Origin: Ulota crispa
Lineage: Eukaryota > Streptophyta > Bryopsida > Orthotrichales > Orthotrichaceae
Reading direction: 5' to 3'
Assembly (NCBI GenBank): GCA_963920765.1
Contig: OY987252.1
Location: 4,325,966-4,389,965, forward strand
DNA: 64,000 bases
Below the pieces are notes generated by a model, which saw only the letters and a list, made by a program, of their open reading frames with translations, made no database searches and was not told the origin of the DNA. Shown one piece after another: positions 24,375-34,429 of this stretch. Numbering within the stretch: position 1 is the first letter of the stretch; each line of letters begins with the position of its first letter. The position numbers and the translations under genes were made by a program.

Positions 24375-24792
24375 TTTAGAATCTTGCTATCTTCAAGAAA
24401 TTTGGTTCAAAGGATATAGAATTTTGCAATTTAGGTAATCTGTTTTCTACCGATGTTGCTTTAAGATTTGGACCATATGGGGCAATATGTCCCAACTTGC
24501 CGCACTTATGACAACAATAATGATGAAAATTTGGTTTACTAAATTTATTAAATGTTATTCCTTTGTTATTCCTAAATCTAAGAGGATGAGTAAATTGTAA
24601 TGGTAATCTCTATCTAGGTTGTTCTTTATTAACATATTTATTCTTAAATTTTCTATTAATTTTCACACTCTTCCCTTGGTGATGATTTTTTTCTTGTGAA
24701 ATTTCAAATATTTGCCACAACAAACCATCTAAGGTTGTATCAAATGGGGTCTCATGAGTCTCCATTGAATTGTCATGTGGGACGATGACCAT
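24375..24792 (-). pseudogene. Leader ORF with a zinc knuckle, upstream of gag
   Basis: A single frame from ATG 24792 with one TAG near 24610 and an end near 24375, about 135 codons. The N-terminal part is acidic (PFDTTLDGLLWQIFEIS); the middle is basic (KINRKFKNKYVNKEQPR). It then has HHYCCHKCGKLGHIAPYGP, a gag-type CX2CX4HX4 knuckle whose last Cys is Tyr. It starts 148 bases inside the primer site. A gag-like knuckle outside gag is unusual; it may be a remnant of a second gag, a split ORF1, or part of a spliced leader protein. Confidence 0.5.
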
Positions 24793-24940
24793 TTAAGAAT
24801 TCCAAGTTTTGATTTGAATTATTCTTAAAGATGTAACTCTCAAGTCCTCATTATATTTTTGCAAACTCAGCACTAATATTTCATTTCCTAAAAAATTTGA
24901 AATTATTTTCTTACACCTTAGTCACCTCTAACCGAGACTT

Positions 24941-24958
24941 TTCCCAGCAGCGGCACCA
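24941..24958 (-). other. Primer binding site, tRNA-Asp-like
   Basis: TGGTGCCGCTGCTGGGAA on the minus strand, three bases after the presumed LTR end (CTACA). It is close to the TGGCGCCGTTGCCGGGGA type site used by plant Tat and Athila elements. Confidence 0.75.
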
Positions 24959-24961
24959 AAA

Positions 24962-26900
24962 TGTAGTAATAATTTTATGACTAGCTTTGCAAAACACAAG
25001 GACAAGCTAACTCCGAATTTGTTCAAGGAAAGTCTAAAATAGCTAAAGTGTGTAAACTAATGTCAAATATAAGGTAAATAACACTTGATTTAGGAAATGT
25101 AAGGATAAGGGTATGACAAGGATTTATCCATTTAGGAATTGGGTAAATAGATTTGTGCTTGTCCTCCCCATTTGTAAATTTCAGTAACTAATAATTAGTC
25201 CATTAAATATGAATGCAATCCCATGCAAATGCTGTAGTTCTATTAACAAATTGAAAATGGGATTAAGGTAATTCACATTTATTAATAACAAGCATTGACA
25301 ATAGTCTTTGGCAATAGTCATGCAATTGGTAACCAATGAAAACCTACGTTAATAAGCCGAGGCAATTATCATTGGTTTAATGTTGCATCATTACAACAAG
25401 CAATAGTTTAGTAGTGAATCGGCTGTCAAAAACCATGCGTTTGTACAATAATTTAGTTTATAACATCGAGTATCCACATATAAGCCAATATGATTAATGT
25501 CCAAACCAAACCGATTCTGTTTCAGCACGTCTATGGCCTATCCAGAAAGGATTTAGATAAAGGGTTAATCAATCCAGCATTCTTCATTTCATTTGATCAT
25601 AGCCATTTGTTTGATCACACATGACGTATAACTACTCTATCATTTCTGATGTCTGTGGTATAATTCTATTCTAAATCTATTAGTCAATAATCATTCCAAT
25701 CTGTAAATAGCCAATTCAAATCTATCTTAGAATATTGAATCTGTATACTATTGCCTCAATTTCTATCACTATCCTGTAATCACTACAAGGATAAACAACA
25801 TTATATGTCAATTGCCATCTGCTTCTCCTTGCAGTATCTTGCAAAATCTAGGAACTTGTACTTAGCTATAATCTCCTGCTTCATGCTCCAGGCTATAGCT
25901 TTTTTCCTTGTTCCAATTATAAAAGGCACATGCAAAGTATCCTCCTCAGATCATGGCCATCATCTTTTTACTTGAGCATCACATTAATTCATCTCCATCA
26001 TCACAATCAGGTTATAGCCTTACTCTCAAGTTTGACAACCCGGGCTATATCTTCACAAGCTTCAATTATAATTAATAACCATTCTAGTATGATCCATACT
26101 ATTTCTCTCAGAAGCATTTCACTTCTTTAATTTATTTTATGCATTGAGTTCGCAATTACCATTTCGTCAATTGCCTTGAGCATTCTCTCTATGAATATAC
26201 TTGCATGATCTCTGTTGATTATCTAGCAATGATCTGGATTACTCCTCTCAAGTATGTCCTTTTTGGTCTATTGCCTTGGCTATAATAAATTCAAGATTGC
26301 ATCCTACTACACTAAGGCATTCATTTACAAACAAACAATTGGCTATTGCTTTAAGCTCTCAATCACTGAGTTGCTCTCACTGGCCATAGTCTCTATTCTA
26401 TGAACAAAGATGTTTACTTCAGTCCCTTGCCTTACCTCTCTCAGGCTGTAACTAAACAATTACACTTAGGCTATAGATTGGTATACTCACTCGCTGAGTC
26501 ACAATTGGCCATCGCCTCAATTACAGTTCCATAAGTCAAATCAAATCACATCAACTGAATCAAATCATTCAAACAACATTGGTCTTGCTATCTACAAGCC
26601 AAAATAATCAAACACAAAGAGAATATTGCCTTCCACAATCAAAACAGATTGGACGCATACATATTAGTAACATAAAACTAGATACAAAAACAAATTCACA
26701 AGGGTAGTTATACTACAATCTCTGCTCCATCTAACAATGAGAAGTCAATAGCCATATATGCTTTCCAAAAAAAGCTGAATTCCCGCATCAATTTCTCAAC
26801 TATATTAACTACTTAACCGTTTATAGCCTAGTGTCTATTCATAAGACAATTGACTATACATTCACATTATACTTCAAAATTGGTCTACACGTTACTTCCA
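24962..26900 (-). repeat. Probable 5' LTR of the gypsy element
   Basis: Begins on the plus strand with TGTAGTAATAATTTTATGAC next to the primer site, as expected for the inner end of the 5' LTR of a minus-strand element. It contains many GGCTATAGC, GGCAATAG and CAATTGCC words, shared with the left flank. The outer end is not defined; about 26.9 kb is where those words stop. Confidence 0.5.
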
Positions 26901-27231
26901 TTTACACTTCAAAATTCAAACGCAAAAACCAAAAAAAAGAAAATGTCAATCACAGTGCCCCACCATGGAGTGGCCGCGCCTCAACATCAAGTGTCTGCTC
27001 CCATAGGGGGTCGCACCTATTGCCAGCGCCCCTAAAACAGCGCAATGTAGGCGCTTCCCTTACTTAAGGGGAGATTTGCGCCCTAACCTCATTACCTCAC
27101 TTGTCCCTTCGTCCTCCACCTCTCACAAGTTGGTTAGTTGGGAATGAGTGGGGTCTACAGATTTGCACCTACACTCACCACTTCCTCCTATTTTTTGCAC
27201 AACTTAAACTTGTTTTTACTAGCACTTTTGC
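26901..27231. other. No gene seen
   Basis: Transition from LTR-like sequence to the next remnant. Local GC-richer patch at 26960-27060; nothing recognisable. Confidence 0.3.
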
Positions 27232-28790
27232 AATGTCAACACCTAGGGCTCAAAGGAAGGTAGAGAAAGACAAAGGCAGACACAGAAGAAGGGACATACA
27301 ACATAAGCGACTACATGTTCTATGTAATCCTTTGAAGATTGCATTTTGAGGATACGAGGAAATTCTAGATCTGGGGACCAAAAAAATTTGCAACGACTAC
27401 ATCAACTAGTGCCACATTTCTAAAGTATTCTCCAAAGATCAATACAACCACAATTGACAATTAAACAAGGCCAATTTGCAATACTGCACAGACAAAGCTT
27501 TTAAGGACCAATGTATAGAAATTTATCAATTTCTATACAACACTCCATTTGTGAGCAGCAATGAAGTGCCAATGTATCTTTGCGGAGGCGTATGGCAGAG
27601 TTGAAGCTGCAAAAACAAATGGATTTTTCAATAGTGAAGAGCATTGGGGACAAAATGCATGTACCTCTCCCTCAAGATGGTTTTATAACAAGGGGGGTTA
27701 AGAAGTTTCCAAATGGAGGGTTGAAAGAAAGTCAACCATGCACGCAAAATCCTAAAACACATGTGGAGGTGGACTCCCCATCAAATGATGACTTAGATGG
27801 GACTCACACTCCACCGCGTGCCAAGAGCAAGAGAACCATAAATTGAACCAAAAAACAAAGGATTGCAAAAGTGGAGTTGCATGCAGCATTATACAGTCTA
27901 CTACCGCAGAATGCAATTACTAGCACAAACACAATTCACGCTACAAACGACGTAGATGTGGAAATGGAGTAAGAATTAAGCAGCAAAGATGGTGACCCAC
28001 ACAGAGAAGACATTGACATGGCCGCCGCAGCAATTAGATTCTTTGAGGCTTATAATAATGAGAAAGAGGTGCGCACCTTGCGCAAGGAAAATACCAAACT
28101 GCATAGAGTTCATGAAGAGAAGAGCAATACAATTTTGAGCCTCCAAGGTCTAATTGCAAACCTCCAAATTCAATTAGAAGAGGCTACCACCATGATTGAA
28201 GCTCAACAACTATCACAACATAGTGGATTCCCTCCAGATGGACTTGTAGAAGAGGTGGCAAAAAAAACAAAGGAGTTGGCTGAAGAGCAAACCAAGAATA
28301 TCAACTTGCAGGCCAAGTACAAAGCGCTAGAAGATTGTGCCAGTGAAGATATGCCAATTGTGGTGCGCCAATATTTCTATTGCAAATTGGCATGCCTTCT
28401 ATATGTGGATAGCCATTGCTAAATTGCTACCAAAATCCAAAGTTTTTGCAAAGAGTACATGAAGACTATGAAACCACACAGCCTTTTATTGACCTCTTGG
28501 CCTAGAGTAGAGGAGATGTTCAACAAGGGCAAATTGCCTACAATGGAAGTGGATCCTGTCGGTGGCAGTGTCATGGTTGTAGATTGGAAGAAGTATGGCT
28601 GGGATTATAAAAAAGCAATGTTTGCCCACGTCGTATGAAAAGAGAAATTATGGCAAAATCCTCCACCCTTTGTTGAAGACGGAATAAGATAAGGTATTTG
28701 TTATATGCCATTTGGGCCAAAAGGCAGGATTGTCCCCGTCACGTCACGTTTGGACATTGGGATTCAACCTCAACGTCCGTCAAGATGAAA
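27232..28790 (+). pseudogene. Coiled-coil plus RING-like protein, family copy 2
   Basis: Starts plausibly at ATG 27232 (MSTPRAQRKVEKDKGRHRRR), a basic N-terminus. Further frames give MRRRMAELKLQKQMDF (27580) and a Ser/Pro acidic part. A long frame from 28018 continues to 28790 with stops at about 28420, 28636 and 28690: a coiled coil (EKEVRTLRKENTKLHRVHEE), then SWPRVEEMFNKGKLP, and finally FVEDGIR and GICYMPFGPKGRIVP. The SWPRVEEMF block matches LWPHIEEMI of copy 3 (minus, near 33300), and FVEDG/FGPKG matches FVKDG/FGPKG there. The zinc site after FGPKG is destroyed here. Same family as 9365-10755. Confidence 0.55.
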
Positions 28791-28975
28791 TCCATCGACA
28801 AAACTTTGAAAGTGGATGATAATAGGCACTAGACAGATGAATCCATCGGCAAAACTATCAACAGTGGATGCAAAATCCACCAGACAGATGTAGGGAGATG
28901 CAAGCTAATGGATCCCATTTGTGGCAAAAAAAGTCATTTTTTTAGTACAAAATGGAGTTTTTTTGTGTTTTTGAT
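28791..28975. other. Short stretch with related CATCGACAAAACT words
   Basis: ATCCATCG[A/G]CAAAACT occurs twice (28790 and 28840) with a shared downstream GTGGATG, a decayed duplication of about 60 bp. Confidence 0.4.
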
Positions 28976-29310
28976 GAGAATTCTCCCTCTTCTCAATGAG
29001 AGTTCCAAATTCCGAAAGTTGGCCACCCTAATTTATGCCATGCTAAGACACTTGAGAAAAGAAAAACACTAAAAAAAATTATTTAACTTGGAGAAATTAG
29101 TGTCCAAAATTTTTAGTCATTCAAGAGCACATTGTGTTCCCAATGAGAATTCTCCCTCTTTTCAATGAGAATTTCAAATTCCAAATGTTGACCACCCTAG
29201 TTTATGCTATTCTAAAACAATTAAGTAAAGAAAGACACTAAAAAAAATGATTTAACTTGGAGAAATCAATCCCCAAAATGGGCCAAAAATTGTAGTCATT
29301 GAGGAGCACA
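28976..29310. repeat. Tandem duplication, unit about 165 bp
   Basis: Two units beginning GAGAATTCTCCCTCTT (28978 and 29147), each followed by CAATGAGA, GGCCACCCTA or GACCACCCTA, CACTAAAAAAAATTATTTAA or variant, and ACTTGGAGAAAT. Confidence 0.8.
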
Positions 29311-29753
29311 TAAAAGTCCTTTCCTCCAAAATATAGATTACACTTATTAGAAATTCATTTCAAAATGTAATCATCCCAATCTTCCAATAATGATGCCAAA
29401 TGATTGTGCTCATATTATGAGTCTACATATCAATTCAAGAGTCCTTTTTAGCAAGAAAAAGCATTGTAGAAGTTTTAGGAGCTATGTTCAAAAGTCCTTT
29501 TCCCTTCTCACATTAGAAATATATACTTTATTTTGGTGGAAATTGGATCATCAACAAGTCTACTTTCTAAATATGAGTCCTTTCTCTCTTAAAGACTTCA
29601 TTTTTCAATGAAAATATATCCATTTGCTAAAAAGACCCTTCATTTTTACCCTTGTGACTTACATAGTAGTCACCCTTAGCTTGCATCCTCCCATGTTGCT
29701 TTGCTTGCGTTGGACAATTTCAGTTGACAATATACCTCGAGGGAAGGATGGGT
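29311..29753. other. No gene seen
   Basis: AT-rich; a 73-codon open frame (29390-29611) has no motif and I do not call it. Confidence 0.3.
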
Positions 29754-30063
29754 TGACGGTCCACAACTCCACTTTGACAATCAAGATGGACGGCTTGGTC
29801 TGACGGCCAGATGGACATATTGGTCGGACGGCTAGATGGATGGCCTTTTTGGACGGCGAGATGGACGCCTTGGTTGGATGGTCCGGATGGATGGTCAAAT
29901 AGATGATTGTGTTGGACGGCCAAATGGACATCTTGGTCAAACAGCTAGATGGACGGCCTTGTTTGACGGCCAGATGGACAGACTTGTTTGACGGCCAGAT
30001 GGACGGACTTGTTTGATGGCTAGATGGACGGACTCGTTTGACGACCTGGTTGGACGGCATGTC
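29754..30063. repeat. 25-bp minisatellite (GGACGG-rich)
   Basis: About twelve units of TTTGACGGCCAGATGGAC plus seven more bases, cleanest at 29960-30063 where successive units are TTTGACGGCCAGATGGACAG/ACTTG and near copies. The minus-strand open frame 29659-30060 is only a translation of this repeat. Similar GGACGG or GTCCG words occur at 37690-37960 and 57600-57650 near hAT sequences. Confidence 0.88.
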
Positions 30064-30731
30064 TCAACAGCCTAAAAAATTCATGCATAAGCTCAACTTC
30101 TTCAATAAATGTTTGACTGAACAAAAAATTAGATGTCCACACAAATCTTCAAATTCTCCCATCTTCCATCAATGTATAAAATAACCACACAAAATAGTTT
30201 AGTTTCAAGTACATGTCCAAAACCCCGTACGTCCACTCCAAGGGGTCATTGCTTGGTTGGTCTTTTATGGGTTAAGATTTGCTTTGCACTTGAGGCCATG
30301 AAAGCCAAGAAAATAGAAAAGATTGCCAATTGCGGCACTATTGGGTGGTTTTTAGCCCTTTTTTTTTGGCACCAAAGTGCTAGTTTCCATCACTTGAACT
30401 TTTGTCCCTCCAATTTTACTCCAATGTGGGAGGGACAATTGGCACTCTGGTGCTAGAAAAAAAAGAACTAGTGGTGCTGATGCGTTGGTTTTGGCAATTG
30501 CAATCAATGGGTTTAGGGTTTAGAGCAAGGCTGTGCCAATATAAGCAACATGCAAGTATCAACCTGCTCATTGTCTGCATTTGCACTTCACCACTACATG
30601 TATGTGAATGCAGACCATGAACGGCTGATACCAGGGAGCTGCTTATATTGGCACGATCTTGGCCACAACCACAATCGTTTGCCAATTTGTACTTGCAATT
30701 GTTAGGATTCACACCAGAATCTCTTGTAAGT
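30064..30731. other. No gene seen; one short inverted repeat
   Basis: Contains GTGCCAATATAAGCA at 30533 and its reverse complement at 30640, about 100 bases apart. No coding signal. Confidence 0.35.
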
Positions 30732-31332
30732 TGTAAGGAATTGCAAGGGCAAGGAATTGAACCCAAAACCTCATGGGTACCACCCAATGGGCCGTAACCA
30801 ATACACCACATTCTAGCCTTGATGTCCAACGGAGAATTAAAATTGTATTTGTAATGTAAATGATAGTATTGTCATTATTTTGCAAGTTTGAAGGCTATGT
30901 CAGCTTATTAAAGTATTTGTTCTAAAGAAATACAAAATCAATAAAATTTGGCTACTATAGTTTAGTTTCACCTCCAACATTCTTTTTCAAATTTTAGTTC
31001 TTTATGTAAAAGTTATAAGCAAAAATAACAAGTTATAAAGAATTGCAAGGTCAAGGACTTGAACCCACAACCTTGTGGTAGTGTGGTACCACCTAATGGG
31101 CCTTAACCAATACACCACATACTAGCACAAATGTCCAAGAGAGAACTAATATTGTATTTGTGTTTTAAATGACAATATTGTCAATATTTTCCTAGTTTAG
31201 AGGCCACTTCAGCATACTAAAGTATTTGTCTTTAAGAAACACTAAACCAAAAAACTTGGCTGTTATAGTTCATTAACACCTTTAGTTATTTTGCCAAACT
31301 TCAATCCTTTATTTAGAAGTTATGAGCAAAAA
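30732..31332 (-). repeat. 300-bp tandem duplication with a tRNA-like pol III promoter
   Basis: Two units (30732-31029 and 31030-31332) align throughout. On the minus strand each contains TGGTGTATTGGTTA (box A-like), then GGTGGTACC, then a box B: GGGTTCAATTCC in one, GGGTTCAAGTCC in the other. The spacing resembles a tRNA-derived SINE head. A functional tRNA is excluded by the lack of a full cloverleaf. Whether the whole unit is a SINE or a duplicated SINE-bearing segment is open. Confidence 0.65.
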
Positions 31333-32419
31333 CAAAGAGGGTGTTCATGAAGTCCATGAAAGGAAAAAAAATCACTTTAATTTCTGTAAACAATTTATTA
31401 TTGGAACACACAAATCTTGCAAGGATTGTTGGAATTCAAGATTCACTTCATTTCTAAATATCTTTTTGTTCCAACATCTGCATCTATTTTAAAACTCTTA
31501 TTAGGTTAAAAGATCCTTTAGACTTAGTTAGTTTAAAAAAAATTAAACTATGAGCAGTTCTGGAGAGAAAAATTTGCAATCAAAAAATACCAATATGCTA
31601 AATCTATTGCAAATGGACTTAGTTTTTTTGAGAGTTTCTCAATAGTGCATATTGTTGTTAGTATTGAAAGCATTTCCATGCATAAAGACATTTTATTTGG
31701 GTATTAAGATTTAGGTTTAAAGTCCTTGGAGCTTGAAGTCCTATGTAATGTGCAATTTAATGTTGAATTCTACAATTTTTACATTTGGGCAACAAAAACT
31801 ATGGTTTGTGCACATGTAAGTCAATGTGAAACCAAAGTGTCTATATGTTGGCCCCTATTTTAATAATCAAATTATTGTATTTTGCGTTTGTGGGAAAGTA
31901 GTAAAAATGTGTCTTTTACCATATTGTATTAGTTGCATTTGTGAAAAAGTAGGGAAAAAGTGGTGGTTCACCATGTTACATTTTATTTAGTTAGGAAGAA
32001 AGTAGTAAAACTAGTTTATTTACCATGTTGTGTAGTAAAATGCTTCAAATACATGTTGTAATTCCAAATCACCTCATGCTGTTGTTTTACAGAGTGGTTA
32101 TTTTGATGGTTTTACTACATTGGTATGTAGTCAAGTGAAATACTCTCCTTGTGTTACTCAAGCAACAATAATAGAAATGTACAATACAAAATATAGAGAA
32201 GACATAGTAAACTGGAAATGCTTCATTTCATACAAAATTTTACAAGTGCAACAACAACCGAATAAGCCTTCTCAAATCCTTGTTTTGATCAAATTCCAAT
32301 ATAGAATTTCATCCGTGTAGACTCGTTGCACACATTTCCAACAAAACCTATTTACTCATCTCCTTGTCTTACAATGCCTTGTGCTATGGTATATATCAAA
32401 AACATTTAAATAAAAAAAC
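31333..32419. other. No gene seen
   Basis: AT-rich. Variants of TACCATGTTG and GTAGTAAAA recur between 31890 and 32040, an indistinct short tandem pattern. No coding signal. Confidence 0.35.
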
Positions 32420-33902
32420 CTAGGCATATTCTAGATCTATAATGTCTTGCGCTACTTTTATGTCATTTCTCAAAAACCTTTGCAACTTGTTGTTAGATTG
32501 CAAAGTGGTCAACAATGCAATTGTTTCTACATTGTACTCATTGTGCATGTATGTATATATAGCATTTAATATTTGAGCCTCCTGGAATGTATTGTCTTCA
32601 ATCAAGGCTATTTCTTCCTCAAAAGTCATTTGACAGGCAAATGCCATATGGTGACCTTGGTTGTCATACACTATGCCCTCTACGTGGTGTTCACATGAAA
32701 AGACGTCTCGATGTATGTCCCAATGTCCACCTGCAAGTTGAGCTGCATATAATTGACTCTCATGATTGCCATCTTTGATCACCTCCTTGATGATGAGCGT
32801 GATGTTGGCCACATTTTGCCATCGGAAAGCAACCTCAAGGGCTTGTGTTTGTAGATATTGGAGGTCAAGGGACCACTTCCAAAGCCACACCAAATCCTTC
32901 CTCCACCGAGACCTATTAGCAGGCCCCGGTAAATTATCTTTGTCATGTTTGTAATGAATTGGCATGTGGCATTCAAGGCCAAACATTTTGTAAAGTCGTG
33001 CATGAAAGAGGGCCCTGCAACTAAAGCATCTATTTTTGGTCACCATGTAGGCAATGAGACACCCATGATGGTACATATGCGGACACGTACCAAGGCTCCA
33101 TCCACCCTTGGGGCCAAAAGGTTTTTGACTCATAATGCATACTGTACCGTCCTTTACAAACGCCCAAACTTCAGGCTACAGCAATGAGGGTTTGCCTATT
33201 TGGCCTTCACACAAGTACCTACTTCATGCAGTGTCATATTGGAACTGCAAAGTTAGGTCCACATTCCAATCAACGCTTTGGTTTAGGCGACTTTGTTGGC
33301 AACGTGTCACGGATCATCTCTTCAATGTGAGGCCACAAGGTCAAGTCAAAATAACGATGACCTTGATCATTGAATTTTGCAACTACTCTCTTCACTTCTT
33401 GCTACATTTCTAGGGCTTTGTTCTCTGCTATGTTGCAAGCCAAATTCATGTTGCACAATGATAGTAGCATCCCCTTCTTTTGAGGGCTTTAGACCAACCT
33501 TGTGTTCAAGGCCTTCAAGACGTCCAATCTTTGTTGCAACTCTGTATTTGATGTGGCAAGAACCACAACAATTTCCTCTGCTGCCTCAGAGCAAAGTTCT
33601 AAAGTGCGCATGGAGTTTGTTAGTTCTTCCATGTTTGCTTTTGTACTTGCCACCTCTGCTTCTGCTTGCTCCGCACGTGCACGCATGGCATTGACATTAT
33701 TGGTGGATCCCCCTAGGTTTTGCACCCCTTGGATTGCTTCAGCATGCTCTGCATTTGAACTTTCACCTCGGAAAGTTTGAGGCAAGAATGACAAACAGGT
33801 TTGCACCAGAAATTCTTTTGTATGAATGGGGCCTACAGGGCTATCATCCGCTGCATATATTGCGCTTGCCACAACATCATCTAGTGGTGGAATGTTGTCA
33901 AT
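32420..33902 (-). pseudogene. Coiled-coil plus RING-like protein, family copy 3
   Basis: Best preserved copy. A helical N-terminal part (33489-33905) has ARAEQAEAEVASTKANMEEL and ends ELQQRLDVLKALNTRLV. A middle block LTLWPHIEEMIRDTLP lies near 33300. Then a 237-codon frame (32420-33133) starts with the Cys/His block: TVCIMS, PFGPKGGWSLGTCPHMYHHG C, and NRCFSCRALFHARLYKMFGL. The C-x-H-x2-H-x2-C ... C-x2-C spacing is RING-like, with the first metal-ligand pair reduced to one Cys. The remaining 150 residues contain LWKWSLDLQYLQTQALEVAF and an acidic, helical C-terminus. Stops between the two frames make it a probable pseudogene. Function unknown; family shared with 9365-10755 and 27232-28790. 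Confidence 0.55.
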
Positions 33903-34100
33903 CACTAGAAGAAAACTATACTAGAATTCACTAAAAATTGTAAGGTAATTTATGTTGAGTTCCATGTTTCCAACGCAAAATTTTCCTAAATAGCTCAAAA
34001 TTTTGTGAAGTTTAGTAAAATCTTGCATTGGAAACATGGAATTCAACATAAACTACCTTACACTTTATAAGGGGTTCCAACGCAGTTTTCTACTATAGGT
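33903..34100. mobile_element. CACTA-type miniature element, older copy
   Basis: Starts CACTAGAAGAAAACT and ends AGTTTTCTACTATAGG. Inside, TTATGTTGAGTTCCATGTTT (33950) faces its reverse complement near 34050, giving inner arms of about 40 bp. The inner sequence matches the element at 58785-59001 (TGTTGAGTTCC.TGTTTC.AA). Target duplication no longer clear. Confidence 0.7.
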
Positions 34101-34429
34101 AGTTGTTTGATTGTTGCCAAGTCTAGGTATTGGAATTTGACGTGGCATTTTGTAATCACTATCTCCTAGAACCTCACTTGAGTCACCTGAATTACCACCA
34201 ACGGATTTAGATTTTTCACCATTGTTGGATCTAGCACTACCACTTTGACTCAAATCATTAGGATGGGGGACAAGGTTAGGGGTAGGACAAGGACAAACAA
34301 TAGAGGACACTGTCCAAATAAGCCTTTGCCTTGTTGCATCCATAACTCCATCTGTATTGGGCATCTTTGCAATATCAAATGGTTGGGCTGCCGCGTGTTC
34401 ACTATGCATTCTTCACTATCCCCTTTTAC
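34101..34429. other. Between hAT tail and miniature element
   Basis: No firm gene. Open frames on both strands are short; probably 3' untranslated sequence of the hAT element. Confidence 0.3.

Larger units (their letters stand above)
14575..26900 (-). mobile_element. Ty3/gypsy LTR retrotransposon, Tat/Ogre-like
   Basis: Protein order on the minus strand is gag, protease, reverse transcriptase, RNase H, integrase, the Ty3/gypsy order. A primer site TGGTGCCGCTGCTGGGAA (24941-24958) resembles the tRNA-Asp type primer site of Tat and Athila elements, and extra frames precede gag as in Ogre elements. A polypurine tract lies at 17455-17464. Internal length is about 7.5 kb; flanks that I take as LTRs would bring it to about 12 kb. 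The two flanks do not align by eye, so outer limits and target duplication are uncertain. Every gene is broken. Confidence 0.85.

Noticed and set aside
29659-30060. 133-codon minus-strand frame rich in PSSxxTxPSIWPSN
   Set aside because: It is the translation of the 25-bp minisatellite.
30732-31332. Functional tRNA genes
   Set aside because: Box A/B-like sequence is present but no complete cloverleaf or acceptor stem pairing was found.
33135-33780. Plus-strand frames opposite the family copy 3
   Set aside because: Antisense to the coiled-coil/RING-like segments, with no motif of their own.
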